From an uncultured Mycoplasmatota bacterium (lineage in GTDB: Bacteria > Bacillota_I > Bacilli_A > RF39 > UBA660), in NCBI GenBank assembly GCA_900544605.1, contig UQVP01000013.1:1-27310 (forward strand): a stretch of DNA of 27,310 nucleotides, written 5' to 3'. Of this stretch, positions 14,607 through 22,721 are shown piece by piece; the stretch's first letter is position 1, and each line of letters opens with the position of its first letter. The translations under genes and the position numbers were made by a program. The notes below the pieces were generated by a model. That model had not been told where the DNA came from and searched no databases. It saw nothing but the letters and a program-made list of their open reading frames with translations.

Positions 14607-14690
14607 CGTAAGGTGAGGATACCTTACAGGTATTAAAATTATATATATGTGCTACCTATATGGTGTCAACACATAAAGAAAGGAAGTAGA
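14607..14690 (+). promoter_or_regulatory. Structured leader of hsp20
   Basis: The predicted leader starts with a hairpin at its very 5' end, GTAAGGT/ACCTTAC (14608-14614 with 14621-14627, loop GAGGAT). A second, weaker structure may form from ATGTG (14647-14651) and CACAT (14670-14674). The ribosome site AGGAAG (14681-14686) appears free. A 5' hairpin may stabilise the mRNA; thermosensor action is not evident. Confidence 0.5.
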
Positions 14691-14695
14691 TTTGT

Positions 14696-15112
14696 ATGAT
14701 GTTAGTACCAAGAAATAATTTTGATTTGTTCGATGATATGTTTGGAGATCCATTTTTCACAAAACATGAAAATAAGATTATGAAGACGGATATTAAAGAG
14801 AGAAAACATAGTTATGTTATTGATGTTGATTTACCAGGGTTTGATAAAAAAGACATTAAGATAGATGTAACTGATGGATATTTGACTATTAATGCCAAAG
14901 TAAGCTCTGAAGACAAAGAAGATAAACATGAAAAATATGTTAGAAGAGAAAGATATTTTGGAGAATGTTCACGTAGTTTCTATGTTGGAGAAAATGTTGA
15001 ATCTGAAAATATTAAAGCTTCATTTAAAAATGGTATCTTAAGTTTGGAAATTCCAAAAGTTGAAGAACAAGAAAAATTACCTGAAAAGAAGTACATTGAA
15101 ATTAGTGACTAA
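14696..15112 (+). CDS. Small heat-shock protein, Hsp20 family
   Basis: The 138-residue protein has the alpha-crystallin domain. It begins around MKTDIKERKHSYVIDVDLPG, continues through DIKIDVTDGYLTINAKV and RRERYFGECSRSFYVGE, and ends with the GILSLEIPKVE motif typical of bacterial Hsp20. The N-terminal arm is short (LVPRNNFDLFDDMFGDPF). It is an ATP-independent holdase that keeps unfolded proteins soluble. Two adjacent ATGs (14696 and 14699) both suit the AGGAAG site. Regulation by HrcA is indicated by the CIRCE element; Hsp20 genes are less often CIRCE-controlled than groE or dnaK. Confidence 0.95.
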   Translation: MMLVPRNNFDLFDDMFGDPFFTKHENKIMKTDIKERKHSYVIDVDLPGFDKKDIKIDVTDGYLTINAKVSSEDKEDKHEKYVRRERYFGECSRSFYVGENVESENIKASFKNGILSLEIPKVEEQEKLPEKKYIEISD

Positions 15113-15127
15113 GCAGTTAGTTTTAAT

Positions 15128-15156
15128 AGAACAAGTTTAATGCTTGTTCTTTTTTT
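15128..15156 (+). terminator. Intrinsic terminator of hsp20
   Basis: AGAACAAG (15128-15135) pairs with CTTGTTCT (15143-15150), 7-base loop, followed by a T run to 15156 that merges into the next promoter's -35. Confidence 0.9.
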
Positions 15157-15183
15157 GACATATTTAAAATAATGATATATAAT
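15155..15183 (+). promoter_or_regulatory. Consensus promoter of kinase-like/HEPN operon
   Basis: TTGACA (15155-15160), 17-bp spacer, TATAAT (15178-15183): exact sigma-A consensus. The -35 begins within the T run of the hsp20 terminator. No operator symmetry is obvious, so high basal expression is predicted. Confidence 0.88.
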
Positions 15184-15208
15184 AGCCCTTAATTAAAGGG
15201 GTTATATT

Positions 15209-15952
15209 ATGGAAATGAAAAATAAAGAGGAATTTAAAAGATATCTTAGTAGTTTAAAAGAATTGGGATTTGGATCAAGTGGTGTGACATATTATGATAC
15301 TAAAAGATCAAAGGTTATTAAAGTATCACATGATTATCTGAATGAAGGTATTAGTTATTATTCTGAAGATATTTTAGCTTTCAAAGATTGCCAAAATAAT
15401 ACATATATATTTGCTGATGATAGTATAGTTATAGATGATAAAATCGTTGCTTATACCATGCCTTTTGCGCCGGGAAAACCATTATATATGACAGATCCAC
15501 TTAGAATAAAATATGATAATTTTATGAATGCCGTTATTAATTCTATGACTGATGTTGAAAAAATTAGTAATTATGGAGTAGAAAGTTTTGATGTTATTTA
15601 TAATATGATGTATAGTTCAAAAAAATTGAGTATTATAGATCAAGATGAATATTCACTTTCTAAAAAGAAAACGGAAGATAGTGATTTATTAAAATATAAT
15701 TTTTATCAATTTAATACTAGTGTTATGCTATTTCTAATTGATTCATACTTTGATAACTTTGTAAGTGATAATAAAGTTTTACATGAAATGTATAATTCTA
15801 AAGATGTAAATATAAAAGAATTTCTAATTTTGCTTAAGAAAAGTTTAAGTGAGTATGCTTCTAAGGAAATTGTAACTTTAAATGATGCAAAAGGTGCTTT
15901 AGATAAAAGAAGAATTGAAAAGAAATATATTAGGGATATAAGATGTATTTAA
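15209..15952 (+). CDS. Protein-kinase-like protein, possibly a pseudokinase
   Basis: This 247-residue cytoplasmic protein has the N-lobe of a kinase fold: a glycine-rich loop GFGSSGVTY (20-28) and an ATP-binding-type Lys, K38, in KVIKV. A hinge-like YTMPFAPGKPL follows. Later, SFDVIYNMMY and LSIIDQDEYS fit the positions of the catalytic and DFG (metal-binding) loops. The catalytic loop is divergent: no HxD, and the Asp-Asn spacing is four rather than five residues. It may therefore bind but not transfer phosphate, or act like distant aminoglycoside-kinase relatives. It is the first gene of an apparent operon, 31 bases before the first HEPN paralog. Inference: a regulator or sensor for the HEPN pair, or an unrelated conserved lineage protein. 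Confidence 0.6.
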   Translation: MEMKNKEEFKRYLSSLKELGFGSSGVTYYDTKRSKVIKVSHDYLNEGISYYSEDILAFKDCQNNTYIFADDSIVIDDKIVAYTMPFAPGKPLYMTDPLRIKYDNFMNAVINSMTDVEKISNYGVESFDVIYNMMYSSKKLSIIDQDEYSLSKKKTEDSDLLKYNFYQFNTSVMLFLIDSYFDNFVSDNKVLHEMYNSKDVNIKEFLILLKKSLSEYASKEIVTLNDAKGALDKRRIEKKYIRDIRCI

Positions 15953-15983
15953 AATTAATATCAATAAAAAGGGGAAAAGTTAT

Positions 15984-17666
15984 ATGAAAGCAGAGGATAA
16001 ACTAGATTTTATAAAAGATTATTATGCTGGTAACTTACATTTTCTATCTTTTATAATGGGATTTACTTATGATGCTTTAGAAAAGGATGATCCTATTTTA
16101 GATAAAAAATTTAACAATGCGGCTAGAGTAGGATGCCTTACAGGAATGCTTTTAGCAATTAAAGAAGATTTAGTAGAAAAGAAAGAAAATTTAACTTATG
16201 ATTCTAAAATATTTTTGGAAGATTTAGAAGTGGCAGTTAATATAATCGCTACAAAAACTGATAAAGGATATGAAATTGGTGGGTATGTTTTTAAAGATGC
16301 TCCGACATTGTTTGCAGAAATAAGAAATAAACTTGCCCATGGTAATTTTAAGTTAGATCTTAATCATTCTAGAATTATTTTAAATAAAGATGGTCAAGAT
16401 ATAAAAATTAATATTAAAAAATTATGTGCTTTCGTTTTAGCTGCAACAGTAAAACATGCCAAAAGATCAGACAAAGACGAATATAATAGAAATTTTATCT
16501 TAACAAAAAAAGCTTTAGCTAAACGTACAAAGCCTATAACAGATAAAGAAGAGTTAAAAAGATTTTTGAAAACGTATTATCAGATAAGTTTCAAAGTAAA
16601 AAGAAAAGATGGTAATCCAGTTGAACATTATATAACAGAAGCATTTGAGTCCTTAACAGCTTTATATAAAGAAACTTTAGATAATAGTCTTTTATTTGAG
16701 TTTAAAAAAAGTATTAGCGAAAAATATGATTTTACTTGGGAAATTATTAAACCAAATAATAAAAATTTAGATGATCTTGCTGAAACATTACTTACAATAT
16801 TACCTGATAATCTTCCATATGAAAATCAAATAGTCGCAATAACTTATGAGATGGTAAGTTATTTAAATCCTATTTATGAAACATATAATCCTATTTTAGC
16901 TGGTGCTCATTGTTTAATGCTTTTAGATGTTATTTATGAACATACATCTTCTAATAAGACGTTTATTGTTGATGAAGTGGTAAAAAAATATGGAGAAACT
17001 TATTTCAATTACAATGAGATAGCAGTCGCAACTATGAATGTATTTAATGCATTATTCTCCTATTCTATGGATGATTTATATAAAAATAATAATGAATATA
17101 CTAACAACGAAAATGATGGACTTGATTATTCCAAACTAGATTTATCTGATATCACACCAATAAAATATACTATAAATAATCCTTTAAAAAATGAATTATT
17201 AATACAAAGAAACGCCAAAGAATCAAAATTAGCAGATACTTTAGGAAATTTAGAACAAGCTAATAACAATTTGAAGAAAGTTAAAGAAAAGGGTAATGCT
17301 AAAGCTGAGATTGCTATTAATAATTCAATAAGTAGATTTAGCGGTATTAAAGATTTATTAAAGCAAGAAATAAAAGTAATTAATGATAGAATAAAAGAAA
17401 TGGATGTATATGAAATAAGAAATGAAAAACATCTAAAAAATAAAGCTATTATTGAAGGTATTAGAAATGCAATAGCTCATGGTAATTATATTGTAAAGAG
17501 AAATAAGAGTATCGAAGAGACACGAATAGTATTTGCGGATATATATAATGGGGAAATAACTTTTTTATGTGATATGCCATTAAGAATGTTAGTTTTAATG
17601 GAATTAAAAAATTATTCTGTTATAGATGACTATATTGATGAAAAAAATAAAACAAAAAGTTTATAA
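15984..17666 (+). CDS. Large protein with two HEPN-type RNxxxH motifs (paralog A)
   Basis: The protein has 560 residues, is not secreted and is mostly helical. Two copies of the R-N-x-x-x-H motif of HEPN ribonuclease domains are present: RNKLAHGN at R114-H119 and RNAIAHGNY at R494-H499. Each follows a helical stretch, and the first is followed by a strand-like DLNHSRIIL and a helix. Between them lie a helical middle region (about 190-390) and a likely coiled coil (about 405-460, with KKVKEKGNAKAE). Two RX4H motifs per chain is the Cas13-like arrangement, but size and the rest of the sequence do not match Cas13 and no CRISPR array is near. Inference: RNA-cleaving toxin or defence effector. It lies 9 bases before its paralog. 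Confidence 0.7.
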   Translation: MKAEDKLDFIKDYYAGNLHFLSFIMGFTYDALEKDDPILDKKFNNAARVGCLTGMLLAIKEDLVEKKENLTYDSKIFLEDLEVAVNIIATKTDKGYEIGGYVFKDAPTLFAEIRNKLAHGNFKLDLNHSRIILNKDGQDIKINIKKLCAFVLAATVKHAKRSDKDEYNRNFILTKKALAKRTKPITDKEELKRFLKTYYQISFKVKRKDGNPVEHYITEAFESLTALYKETLDNSLLFEFKKSISEKYDFTWEIIKPNNKNLDDLAETLLTILPDNLPYENQIVAITYEMVSYLNPIYETYNPILAGAHCLMLLDVIYEHTSSNKTFIVDEVVKKYGETYFNYNEIAVATMNVFNALFSYSMDDLYKNNNEYTNNENDGLDYSKLDLSDITPIKYTINNPLKNELLIQRNAKESKLADTLGNLEQANNNLKKVKEKGNAKAEIAINNSISRFSGIKDLLKQEIKVINDRIKEMDVYEIRNEKHLKNKAIIEGIRNAIAHGNYIVKRNKSIEETRIVFADIYNGEITFLCDMPLRMLVLMELKNYSVIDDYIDEKNKTKSL

Positions 17667-17675
17667 GGAGGCATT

Positions 17676-19340
17676 ATGAATAAATCAGATTTTTTGTATA
17701 ACTATTATAATGGTGTCTTTGCTTGTACTTCTTTAATTTTGGGATTTTTGTATCAAGATCACGCATCTTCTATTTATGAGATAAATAAAGAGGTAGTTAA
17801 TGCTGGTAAAATAGCTTATATAAGTAATATTTTACTTGGTATAAAAGAAGATTTGATTGAAAATAAAGGCGAGACAATTTATACTGCTCGTAAATTTTTA
17901 AGTGAATTAGAAGAAACTGTTGGTATAATTGCAAATAAAACTGAAGAAGGCTATGTTATTGATGGTTATATATTCAAAGATGCTCCTACCTTAGTTGCTA
18001 CTTTAAGAAATAAAATAGCGCATGGATTTTATTATTTAGATTTAAGTCACTCAAGAATAATTTTAGATTGTGATGGTACTGAAATAAAAATAAATATTGA
18101 TAAGTTGTGTAGCTTTATTGTAAATGCTGGTACACATTATTTGAGGAAAGTAGATGGAGATACATATACTAAAAATATTTTTATATATAAAAATACTAAA
18201 AAAAGAGAAGTAAAAACTGTTAATGATATAAAAGAAGTTGTTAAAAGAACGAAAAAAATGGAGTTTACTCTAAAAACAAAAGATGGAACAAAAATAGATA
18301 GAAATATAATAGATTATTGTGAAAAGATTATTGGTTGTTTTCAGTACGATATAGATTATAAAATTTTAGATAAATTTAAAGATGCTTTAAAACCAAAATA
18401 TGATTTTAGCTGGAGAATAGTACCAAAAGGCAATAATATTGATTTTGATAAATTATCTACAAGTATTGCTAATATTTTACCGTATGGATTAAAACATAGA
18501 CAGATGTTATTTCATATTTGTCAAGAGGTTGCTCGCTTTATAGATGATGATTTTGAAAAAGATGTTGCTATTTTGTCTAATGTTTACAATATAGAGCTAA
18601 TTAATACTGCTTATAAAAATTCTACACTTAATAAAAATGCTATTCTTGAAATTGTTAGTAAAGAATGTAATGATTTATACTTTAATTATAACGAGGTGGC
18701 AGCTACTTTAATAGCGCTATTTAATGTTTTATTTTTATACCCTATGGAAGATTTATATGATGGTTTAAATGAGCAAATAAATATTGATTTTACGGGGTTA
18801 GATTATTCAATTTTAGATTTATCTTTACTTAACATTGTTTATAATGAAGATATAGGAAGAGAAGAGAAAATAGTTAACGATATTAAAGAACAATATAAAA
18901 ATGAAATAGCAAAAATAAGAAATAAAATTAATCAATATAAAGAACAGTTAGAAAAGGCTAAAGAAAAAAATAATCCTAAAGGTATAACGTTTTTAATATC
19001 GGCAATAAATCAAAAGGAATCAGAGTTAGAAAATAATTATGAAAATATTGATCTTGTTGAGCAGCGTAAAGGGTTTATAACAAATAAAAATATTATAAGA
19101 AGGATAAGAAATTCTATTTCACATGGTAATTACGATGTTAAATTAAACAATACGATTGAAGAAAGTTTAATAATTTTTAAAGATATTCATGATGACAAGA
19201 CAAGTTTTGAAGCTTCAATTAATTTGCAAGATTTTCTAAAATTAATAGATAGAAATGCAGAATTAATAAATCCTTTTATTAGATATCAAAAAAAAGAATT
19301 AAAAGAAGAACAGAAAGAGAAAAAATTACAAAAAAAGTAA
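17676..19340 (+). CDS. Large protein with two HEPN-type RNxxxH motifs (paralog B)
   Basis: This 554-residue protein is a diverged tandem copy of the preceding one with the same layout. It has RNKIAHG at R111-H116 and RNSISHGNY at R478-H483, and a likely coiled coil at about 395-450 (IAKIRNKINQYKEQLEKAKE). Shared blocks are clear: KDAPTL before the first motif, HSRIIL and IKINI after it, FNYNEVA and the GLDYS-LDLS segment in the middle, and IEES after the second motif. A good AAGGAGG site precedes the ATG. Both motif copies are intact in both paralogs, so purifying selection on them is likely; the pair may form a hetero-complex. The C-terminus is a Lys-rich tail. The stop codon abuts that of the convergent amidoligase gene. 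Confidence 0.7.
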   Translation: MNKSDFLYNYYNGVFACTSLILGFLYQDHASSIYEINKEVVNAGKIAYISNILLGIKEDLIENKGETIYTARKFLSELEETVGIIANKTEEGYVIDGYIFKDAPTLVATLRNKIAHGFYYLDLSHSRIILDCDGTEIKINIDKLCSFIVNAGTHYLRKVDGDTYTKNIFIYKNTKKREVKTVNDIKEVVKRTKKMEFTLKTKDGTKIDRNIIDYCEKIIGCFQYDIDYKILDKFKDALKPKYDFSWRIVPKGNNIDFDKLSTSIANILPYGLKHRQMLFHICQEVARFIDDDFEKDVAILSNVYNIELINTAYKNSTLNKNAILEIVSKECNDLYFNYNEVAATLIALFNVLFLYPMEDLYDGLNEQINIDFTGLDYSILDLSLLNIVYNEDIGREEKIVNDIKEQYKNEIAKIRNKINQYKEQLEKAKEKNNPKGITFLISAINQKESELENNYENIDLVEQRKGFITNKNIIRRIRNSISHGNYDVKLNNTIEESLIIFKDIHDDKTSFEASINLQDFLKLIDRNAELINPFIRYQKKELKEEQKEKKLQKK

Positions 19341-19358
19341 TCAATGATTACTTTTTTT
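19330..19358. terminator. Bidirectional terminator across two abutting stop codons
   Basis: A-rich arm 19330-19341 pairs with T-rich arm 19347-19358 around a CAATG loop, giving a 12-bp stem with an A run on one side and a T run on the other. It works in both directions and contains both stop codons (TAA of HEPN paralog B, TGA of the amidoligase gene). Confidence 0.8.
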
Positions 19359-21059
19359 TGATAGCCTTTTACTATCTTCATCTATTTCTATAAAATCTTC
19401 ATTCTTATAAAATAACTTATTGGTTAAACTTTCAAAAAATAATTTATTTGTTTTATATCTTCGACGATATACATTTTTTTCTTCCTCTGTATCAAATAAA
19501 ATACTTAAAAATATTTCAAGTCTATCTTCTTCTTTCATTTTTTCACTTAAACGCAATGCTTGGATTTTAGCCTCATTTGATGCATTTGCATTAACAAGGT
19601 CATGAGCTTTTTGAATTAGTTTTGTAAATAATTTTATGTTGAGTATTAATTCATCAAATTCTATTTCACCATTTGGCATTCTAAATTCTATTGTTTTTTT
19701 ATAATAGTTATCAAGATTTTGAAGATTAAGCCCTTTATATCTTGTTTCATTAATTTGTTCTAAAACTTTAATCATTTCTTCTTTTGTTAAGTTTTCATTT
19801 AAACTTCCTTTTTTACTTGCTTTTAAATAAGCATTTTTTATTTTTTTAGCATATACAATGCCTGACTTTCTTGTTTTAGAATGTTCTTTATTACAAATTA
19901 AATAAATTATGTTTTCACAATTGTTATAAAGATATAGCAACATATACATTTCCCTAGTAGATTCTAAATAATCAGCTCCTATGTGAATATGACCACCACA
20001 TGAGCTATCTGTATAAAATTTACAATCTTTTAAAATTTCACATACTGATTTTAATTTTGTCATGTCTTTTTTAGTATAATGTAAAATTGGTGAAACTATT
20101 TCAAAACCGCTTTTAACACTACAGTCTGATTTAATTTCAAAATCTTTAAATACAGTTTTAACTTTTTTATAATTGTTAATGTTTTTGTTACAACATTCTA
20201 ATTCAACACCAATTGTAATAGCATCATCAATGTTATATTCAGCTATTTCTTCACTATTTATCTCAGTTTTAAAATTATTGTAACATTCATCAACATTAGA
20301 CATATGAAATTTCTGGACATTTTTATCTTTTAATAAATTAATTAATTCTAATTTTAATTTTGAATCTGTCACTAAATTAATTAAATTGTTTTGAAAAATA
20401 GGAATATTTATTCTTAAAAACTGTTTTTTTATAAATTCAGAATCTTCAGTAGCAGCAACTAAAACAGAACGATAAATACTATATTCTTTCTTTAAAGAAT
20501 ATTGCTTTTTTAGATTTTTATCTTTAAAACTTTTAATTACTTCAACTTGTGAATATATAGACAAAGATGGCATGAATAATTCCTTATTTTTATCATCTTT
20601 TAAAGATTTAATAAAATCTAAAAAATGAAATTCACTATCTCCTTGTTTTATCATACGATTGATTAGCTTCATTTTTAAAATATCACTTGTGATTAAATCT
20701 ATGATAGATGTAATATAAAAATTTTTACCATTAGCTATTAGTTTCATAGCGACTTCATATTTTAATTTTTCATTTTTTAATAATCGTGTTAAACGTAAAA
20801 TTAGAAATTCCTCTAAATTTTTATAATTGTTTATGATATAATCAAATATAAATTCATCATTTTTAGTAGATAAATAATCAATTCTTTTAGATTCTTGTAA
20901 ATTATAGAAATACTGTTCTTTTTCTTCCTCTGTTAAATAAGTAAAAAGATAAGAAAATTCTTGTTTGCCACTAGCAATTATTTTAGAAATTATATCTTTT
21001 CTTGTGTGGCAATCTGATAAATCTATACCATCACAAATGGCCATAGTTTCTAAATTCAT
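19341..21059 (-). CDS. Amidoligase-family (COOH-NH2 ligase) protein with N-terminal helical repeats
   Basis: The protein has 572 residues. Residues 1 to about 270 are helical, with repeats of the form LIANGKNFYITSIIDLI that may be HEAT-like. The rest carries the motifs of putative amidoligases related to glutamine synthetase and gamma-glutamylcysteine ligase: IGVELEC (283-289), SDCSVKSGFEIVSP (311-324), CGGHIHIG (354-361), YKGLNLQN (441-448) and TIEFRMPNGE (456-465). The family is thought to join carboxyl and amino groups using ATP, in peptide tagging or cell-surface synthesis, and occurs in phages and mobile DNA. The substrate here is unknown. It has its own promoter and a GGGGTGAT ribosome site seven bases before the ATG, and converges on the HEPN genes. 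Confidence 0.8.
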   Translation of the reverse strand: MNLETMAICDGIDLSDCHTRKDIISKIIASGKQEFSYLFTYLTEEEKEQYFYNLQESKRIDYLSTKNDEFIFDYIINNYKNLEEFLILRLTRLLKNEKLKYEVAMKLIANGKNFYITSIIDLITSDILKMKLINRMIKQGDSEFHFLDFIKSLKDDKNKELFMPSLSIYSQVEVIKSFKDKNLKKQYSLKKEYSIYRSVLVAATEDSEFIKKQFLRINIPIFQNNLINLVTDSKLKLELINLLKDKNVQKFHMSNVDECYNNFKTEINSEEIAEYNIDDAITIGVELECCNKNINNYKKVKTVFKDFEIKSDCSVKSGFEIVSPILHYTKKDMTKLKSVCEILKDCKFYTDSSCGGHIHIGADYLESTREMYMLLYLYNNCENIIYLICNKEHSKTRKSGIVYAKKIKNAYLKASKKGSLNENLTKEEMIKVLEQINETRYKGLNLQNLDNYYKKTIEFRMPNGEIEFDELILNIKLFTKLIQKAHDLVNANASNEAKIQALRLSEKMKEEDRLEIFLSILFDTEEEKNVYRRRYKTNKLFFESLTNKLFYKNEDFIEIDEDSKRLSKKSNH

Positions 21060-21085
21060 TTTTAAATCACCCCAAATTGCTTGCT

Positions 21086-21114
21086 ATTATAACGCAAAAT
21101 ACTAGCAAAATCAA
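21086..21114 (-). promoter_or_regulatory. Promoter of amidoligase gene
   Basis: On the minus strand TTGATT (21114-21109), 17-bp spacer and TATAAT (21091-21086). The predicted leader is about 20 nt and includes GGGGTGAT. Confidence 0.75.
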
Positions 21115-21155
21115 TTAGTTTTATAAAAAATATTTCTATTTATTTTGATATGGTT

Positions 21156-21176
21156 TATAATGATAGTGGTGATAGT
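21156..21176 (+). promoter_or_regulatory. -10 box and very short leader of carboxypeptidase gene
   Basis: TATAAT (21156-21161) is followed six bases later by GGTGATAGT and ATG (21177). Transcription should start at about 21168, the first G, leaving a 9-nt leader. No convincing -35 is seen. The layout copies that of nifJ. Confidence 0.6.
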
Positions 21177-22229
21177 ATGAAAAAAAGGAAAAAAATAATT
21201 TTTATAGTTACAGCTTTGGTATTAATAGTACTAGCTAGTTTATTAATACTTACTTATTTTTGTATTTCATTTAAACTAATAGGGCCTAGTTCTTTAACCC
21301 TAGAAGTTAATAGTGAATATGAAGATGCAGGAGCAGAAGCAAAAGCTTTGGGAATAAATTTAAATAAAAAGATTAAAACTAATAATGATGTTGATACTAG
21401 TAAATTAGGAGAATATAAAATATCATATAAGTTGTTTAATAGAAAAACAGAAAGAACAGTAAAGATTGTTGATACTGAAAAGCCAATCATAAAGCTAAAA
21501 GGTAAAGAAACAGTAAGCTTATATCAAGGAGAAAAGTATAGTGAAGCAGGGTATGAAGCAAGTGATAACTATGATGGTGATTTAACTGATAAAGTTGAAA
21601 TTGAAAATAAAGTTGATACAGATAAAGTTGGTAGTTATGAAATAATATATAAAGTAAAAGATAGTAGTAATAATGAAGTTAGTGTTAAAAGAAGTGTAGA
21701 AGTAAAAGAAAAGAAGGTTGTAAAAAGTGAAGAGCCTACTTATATCAAAGGTATTTTAATTGTTAATAAGAAATATTCTCTTCCAAGTAATTATGGTGGG
21801 GTTGATAAAACAGCAAGTAATGCTTTGTCTAATTTACAAACAGCAGCTAATAAATCGGGCTTTTCTTTACCACTTATTTCAGGATATCGTTCTTATTCCA
21901 CACAAAATACTATTTATAACAATTATATAAAAAGATGGGGACAAGAATATACAGATACTGTTTCTGCTCGTCCTGGACACTCTGAACATCAAACTGGACT
22001 TGCTTTTGATGTTGGACAATTGAGTAATAATTATGGCGAAACAAAAGAAGGAAAATGGTTAAAAGAAAACTGCTATAAATATGGTTTTATTTTAAGATAT
22101 TTAAAAGGTAAAGAAAATATTACAGGTTATGCTTATGAACCTTGGCATATTCGTTATGTTGGAGTAGATGTTGCAACTGAAATTATGCAAAAGAATTTAA
22201 CTTTAGAAGAATATTTAGGAATAGCATAA
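21177..22229 (+). CDS. Membrane-anchored D,D-carboxypeptidase, VanY/M15B type, with Ig-like domains
   Basis: The 350-residue protein has a basic start (MKKRKK) and one transmembrane helix (IIFIVTALVLIVLASLLIL), probably an uncleaved anchor. Two short Ig-like DUF5011-type domains follow (about 35-95 and 100-175; EVNSEYEDAGAEAKALG and LYQGEKYSEAGYEASDNYDG are the matching starts). The peptidase domain then spans about 190-350, with SGYRSYSTQ, SARPGHSEHQTGLAFDVG and EPWHIRYVG. Zinc ligands are H271, D278 and H324, with E321 as catalytic base. It trims D-Ala from peptidoglycan stem peptides outside the cell; there is no nearby vanA-like gene to suggest vancomycin resistance. The start is set by GGTGAT three bases before ATG 21177; an upstream in-frame GTG is within the promoter. 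Confidence 0.93.
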   Translation: MKKRKKIIFIVTALVLIVLASLLILTYFCISFKLIGPSSLTLEVNSEYEDAGAEAKALGINLNKKIKTNNDVDTSKLGEYKISYKLFNRKTERTVKIVDTEKPIIKLKGKETVSLYQGEKYSEAGYEASDNYDGDLTDKVEIENKVDTDKVGSYEIIYKVKDSSNNEVSVKRSVEVKEKKVVKSEEPTYIKGILIVNKKYSLPSNYGGVDKTASNALSNLQTAANKSGFSLPLISGYRSYSTQNTIYNNYIKRWGQEYTDTVSARPGHSEHQTGLAFDVGQLSNNYGETKEGKWLKENCYKYGFILRYLKGKENITGYAYEPWHIRYVGVDVATEIMQKNLTLEEYLGIA

Positions 22230-22231
22230 AT

Positions 22232-22264
22232 AAAAAAGACCACATTATTAATGGTGGTTTTTTT
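22232..22264 (+). terminator. Intrinsic terminator touching next start codon
   Basis: AAAAAAGACCAC (22232-22243) pairs with GTGGTTTTTTT (22254-22264), including one G-T pair, with a 10-base loop. The T run ends exactly where the ATG of the next gene begins. Confidence 0.8.
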
Positions 22265-22717
22265 ATGAAAAAATATTTTATATTAATAGTAATGATTGTT
22301 TTGTTAATTATATCTAGCAATAAACAAAATCAAACACAAATGGTATTTGAGTATAATGATGAAGATATGTTAACTGCTAATATTGTCATACCTAATTTAA
22401 ATACTAAAAACTTTAGTAATTATTTTGATGACTATACTGAAATTTTGGGAATATATCCGAAAATAAATATGCTTTATAAAAATAAAATTGGAAAGCTTTT
22501 TTATAGTTTTAATCAAAGTACAGTAAAAGAAAATTTATTATCTTTTACTAAATATTATAAAAATATTTTAAAAAAGAATAATTATAATAATGATTTAATA
22601 CTTACTGATTATAACGGTGTTAGTATTGAAAAAGTTAAAGTTTTTTTAACTTATGATAAACTTAATGAATTATTAAAAAAATGTAAAGATTGTTCCTATG
22701 AAAAAATCCCCGATTAG
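22265..22717 (+). CDS. Small membrane-anchored or exported unknown protein
   Basis: The 150-residue protein begins MKKYFILIVMIVLLIISS, a signal peptide or anchor with no lipobox Cys. The rest is an extracytoplasmic domain rich in Asn, Lys and Tyr with two Cys near the end (KKCKDCSYEK). I recognise no family. The start is odd: the ATG is directly after the T run of a terminator and its only upstream purine-rich sequence (GGTGG) is part of the terminator stem, so translation depends on readthrough that also hides the site. A later ATG at 22292 would remove half the signal segment. The gene ends five bases before the convergent DUF1846 stop. Confidence 0.65.
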   Translation: MKKYFILIVMIVLLIISSNKQNQTQMVFEYNDEDMLTANIVIPNLNTKNFSNYFDDYTEILGIYPKINMLYKNKIGKLFYSFNQSTVKENLLSFTKYYKNILKKNNYNNDLILTDYNGVSIEKVKVFLTYDKLNELLKKCKDCSYEKIPD

Positions 22718-22721
22718 GAGA

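Noticed and set aside
15984..19340. Cas13 or other CRISPR effector
   Set aside because: Two RX4H motifs per protein suggested it, but the proteins are about half the size of typical Cas13, exist as tandem paralogs, and no direct-repeat array is seen in the window.
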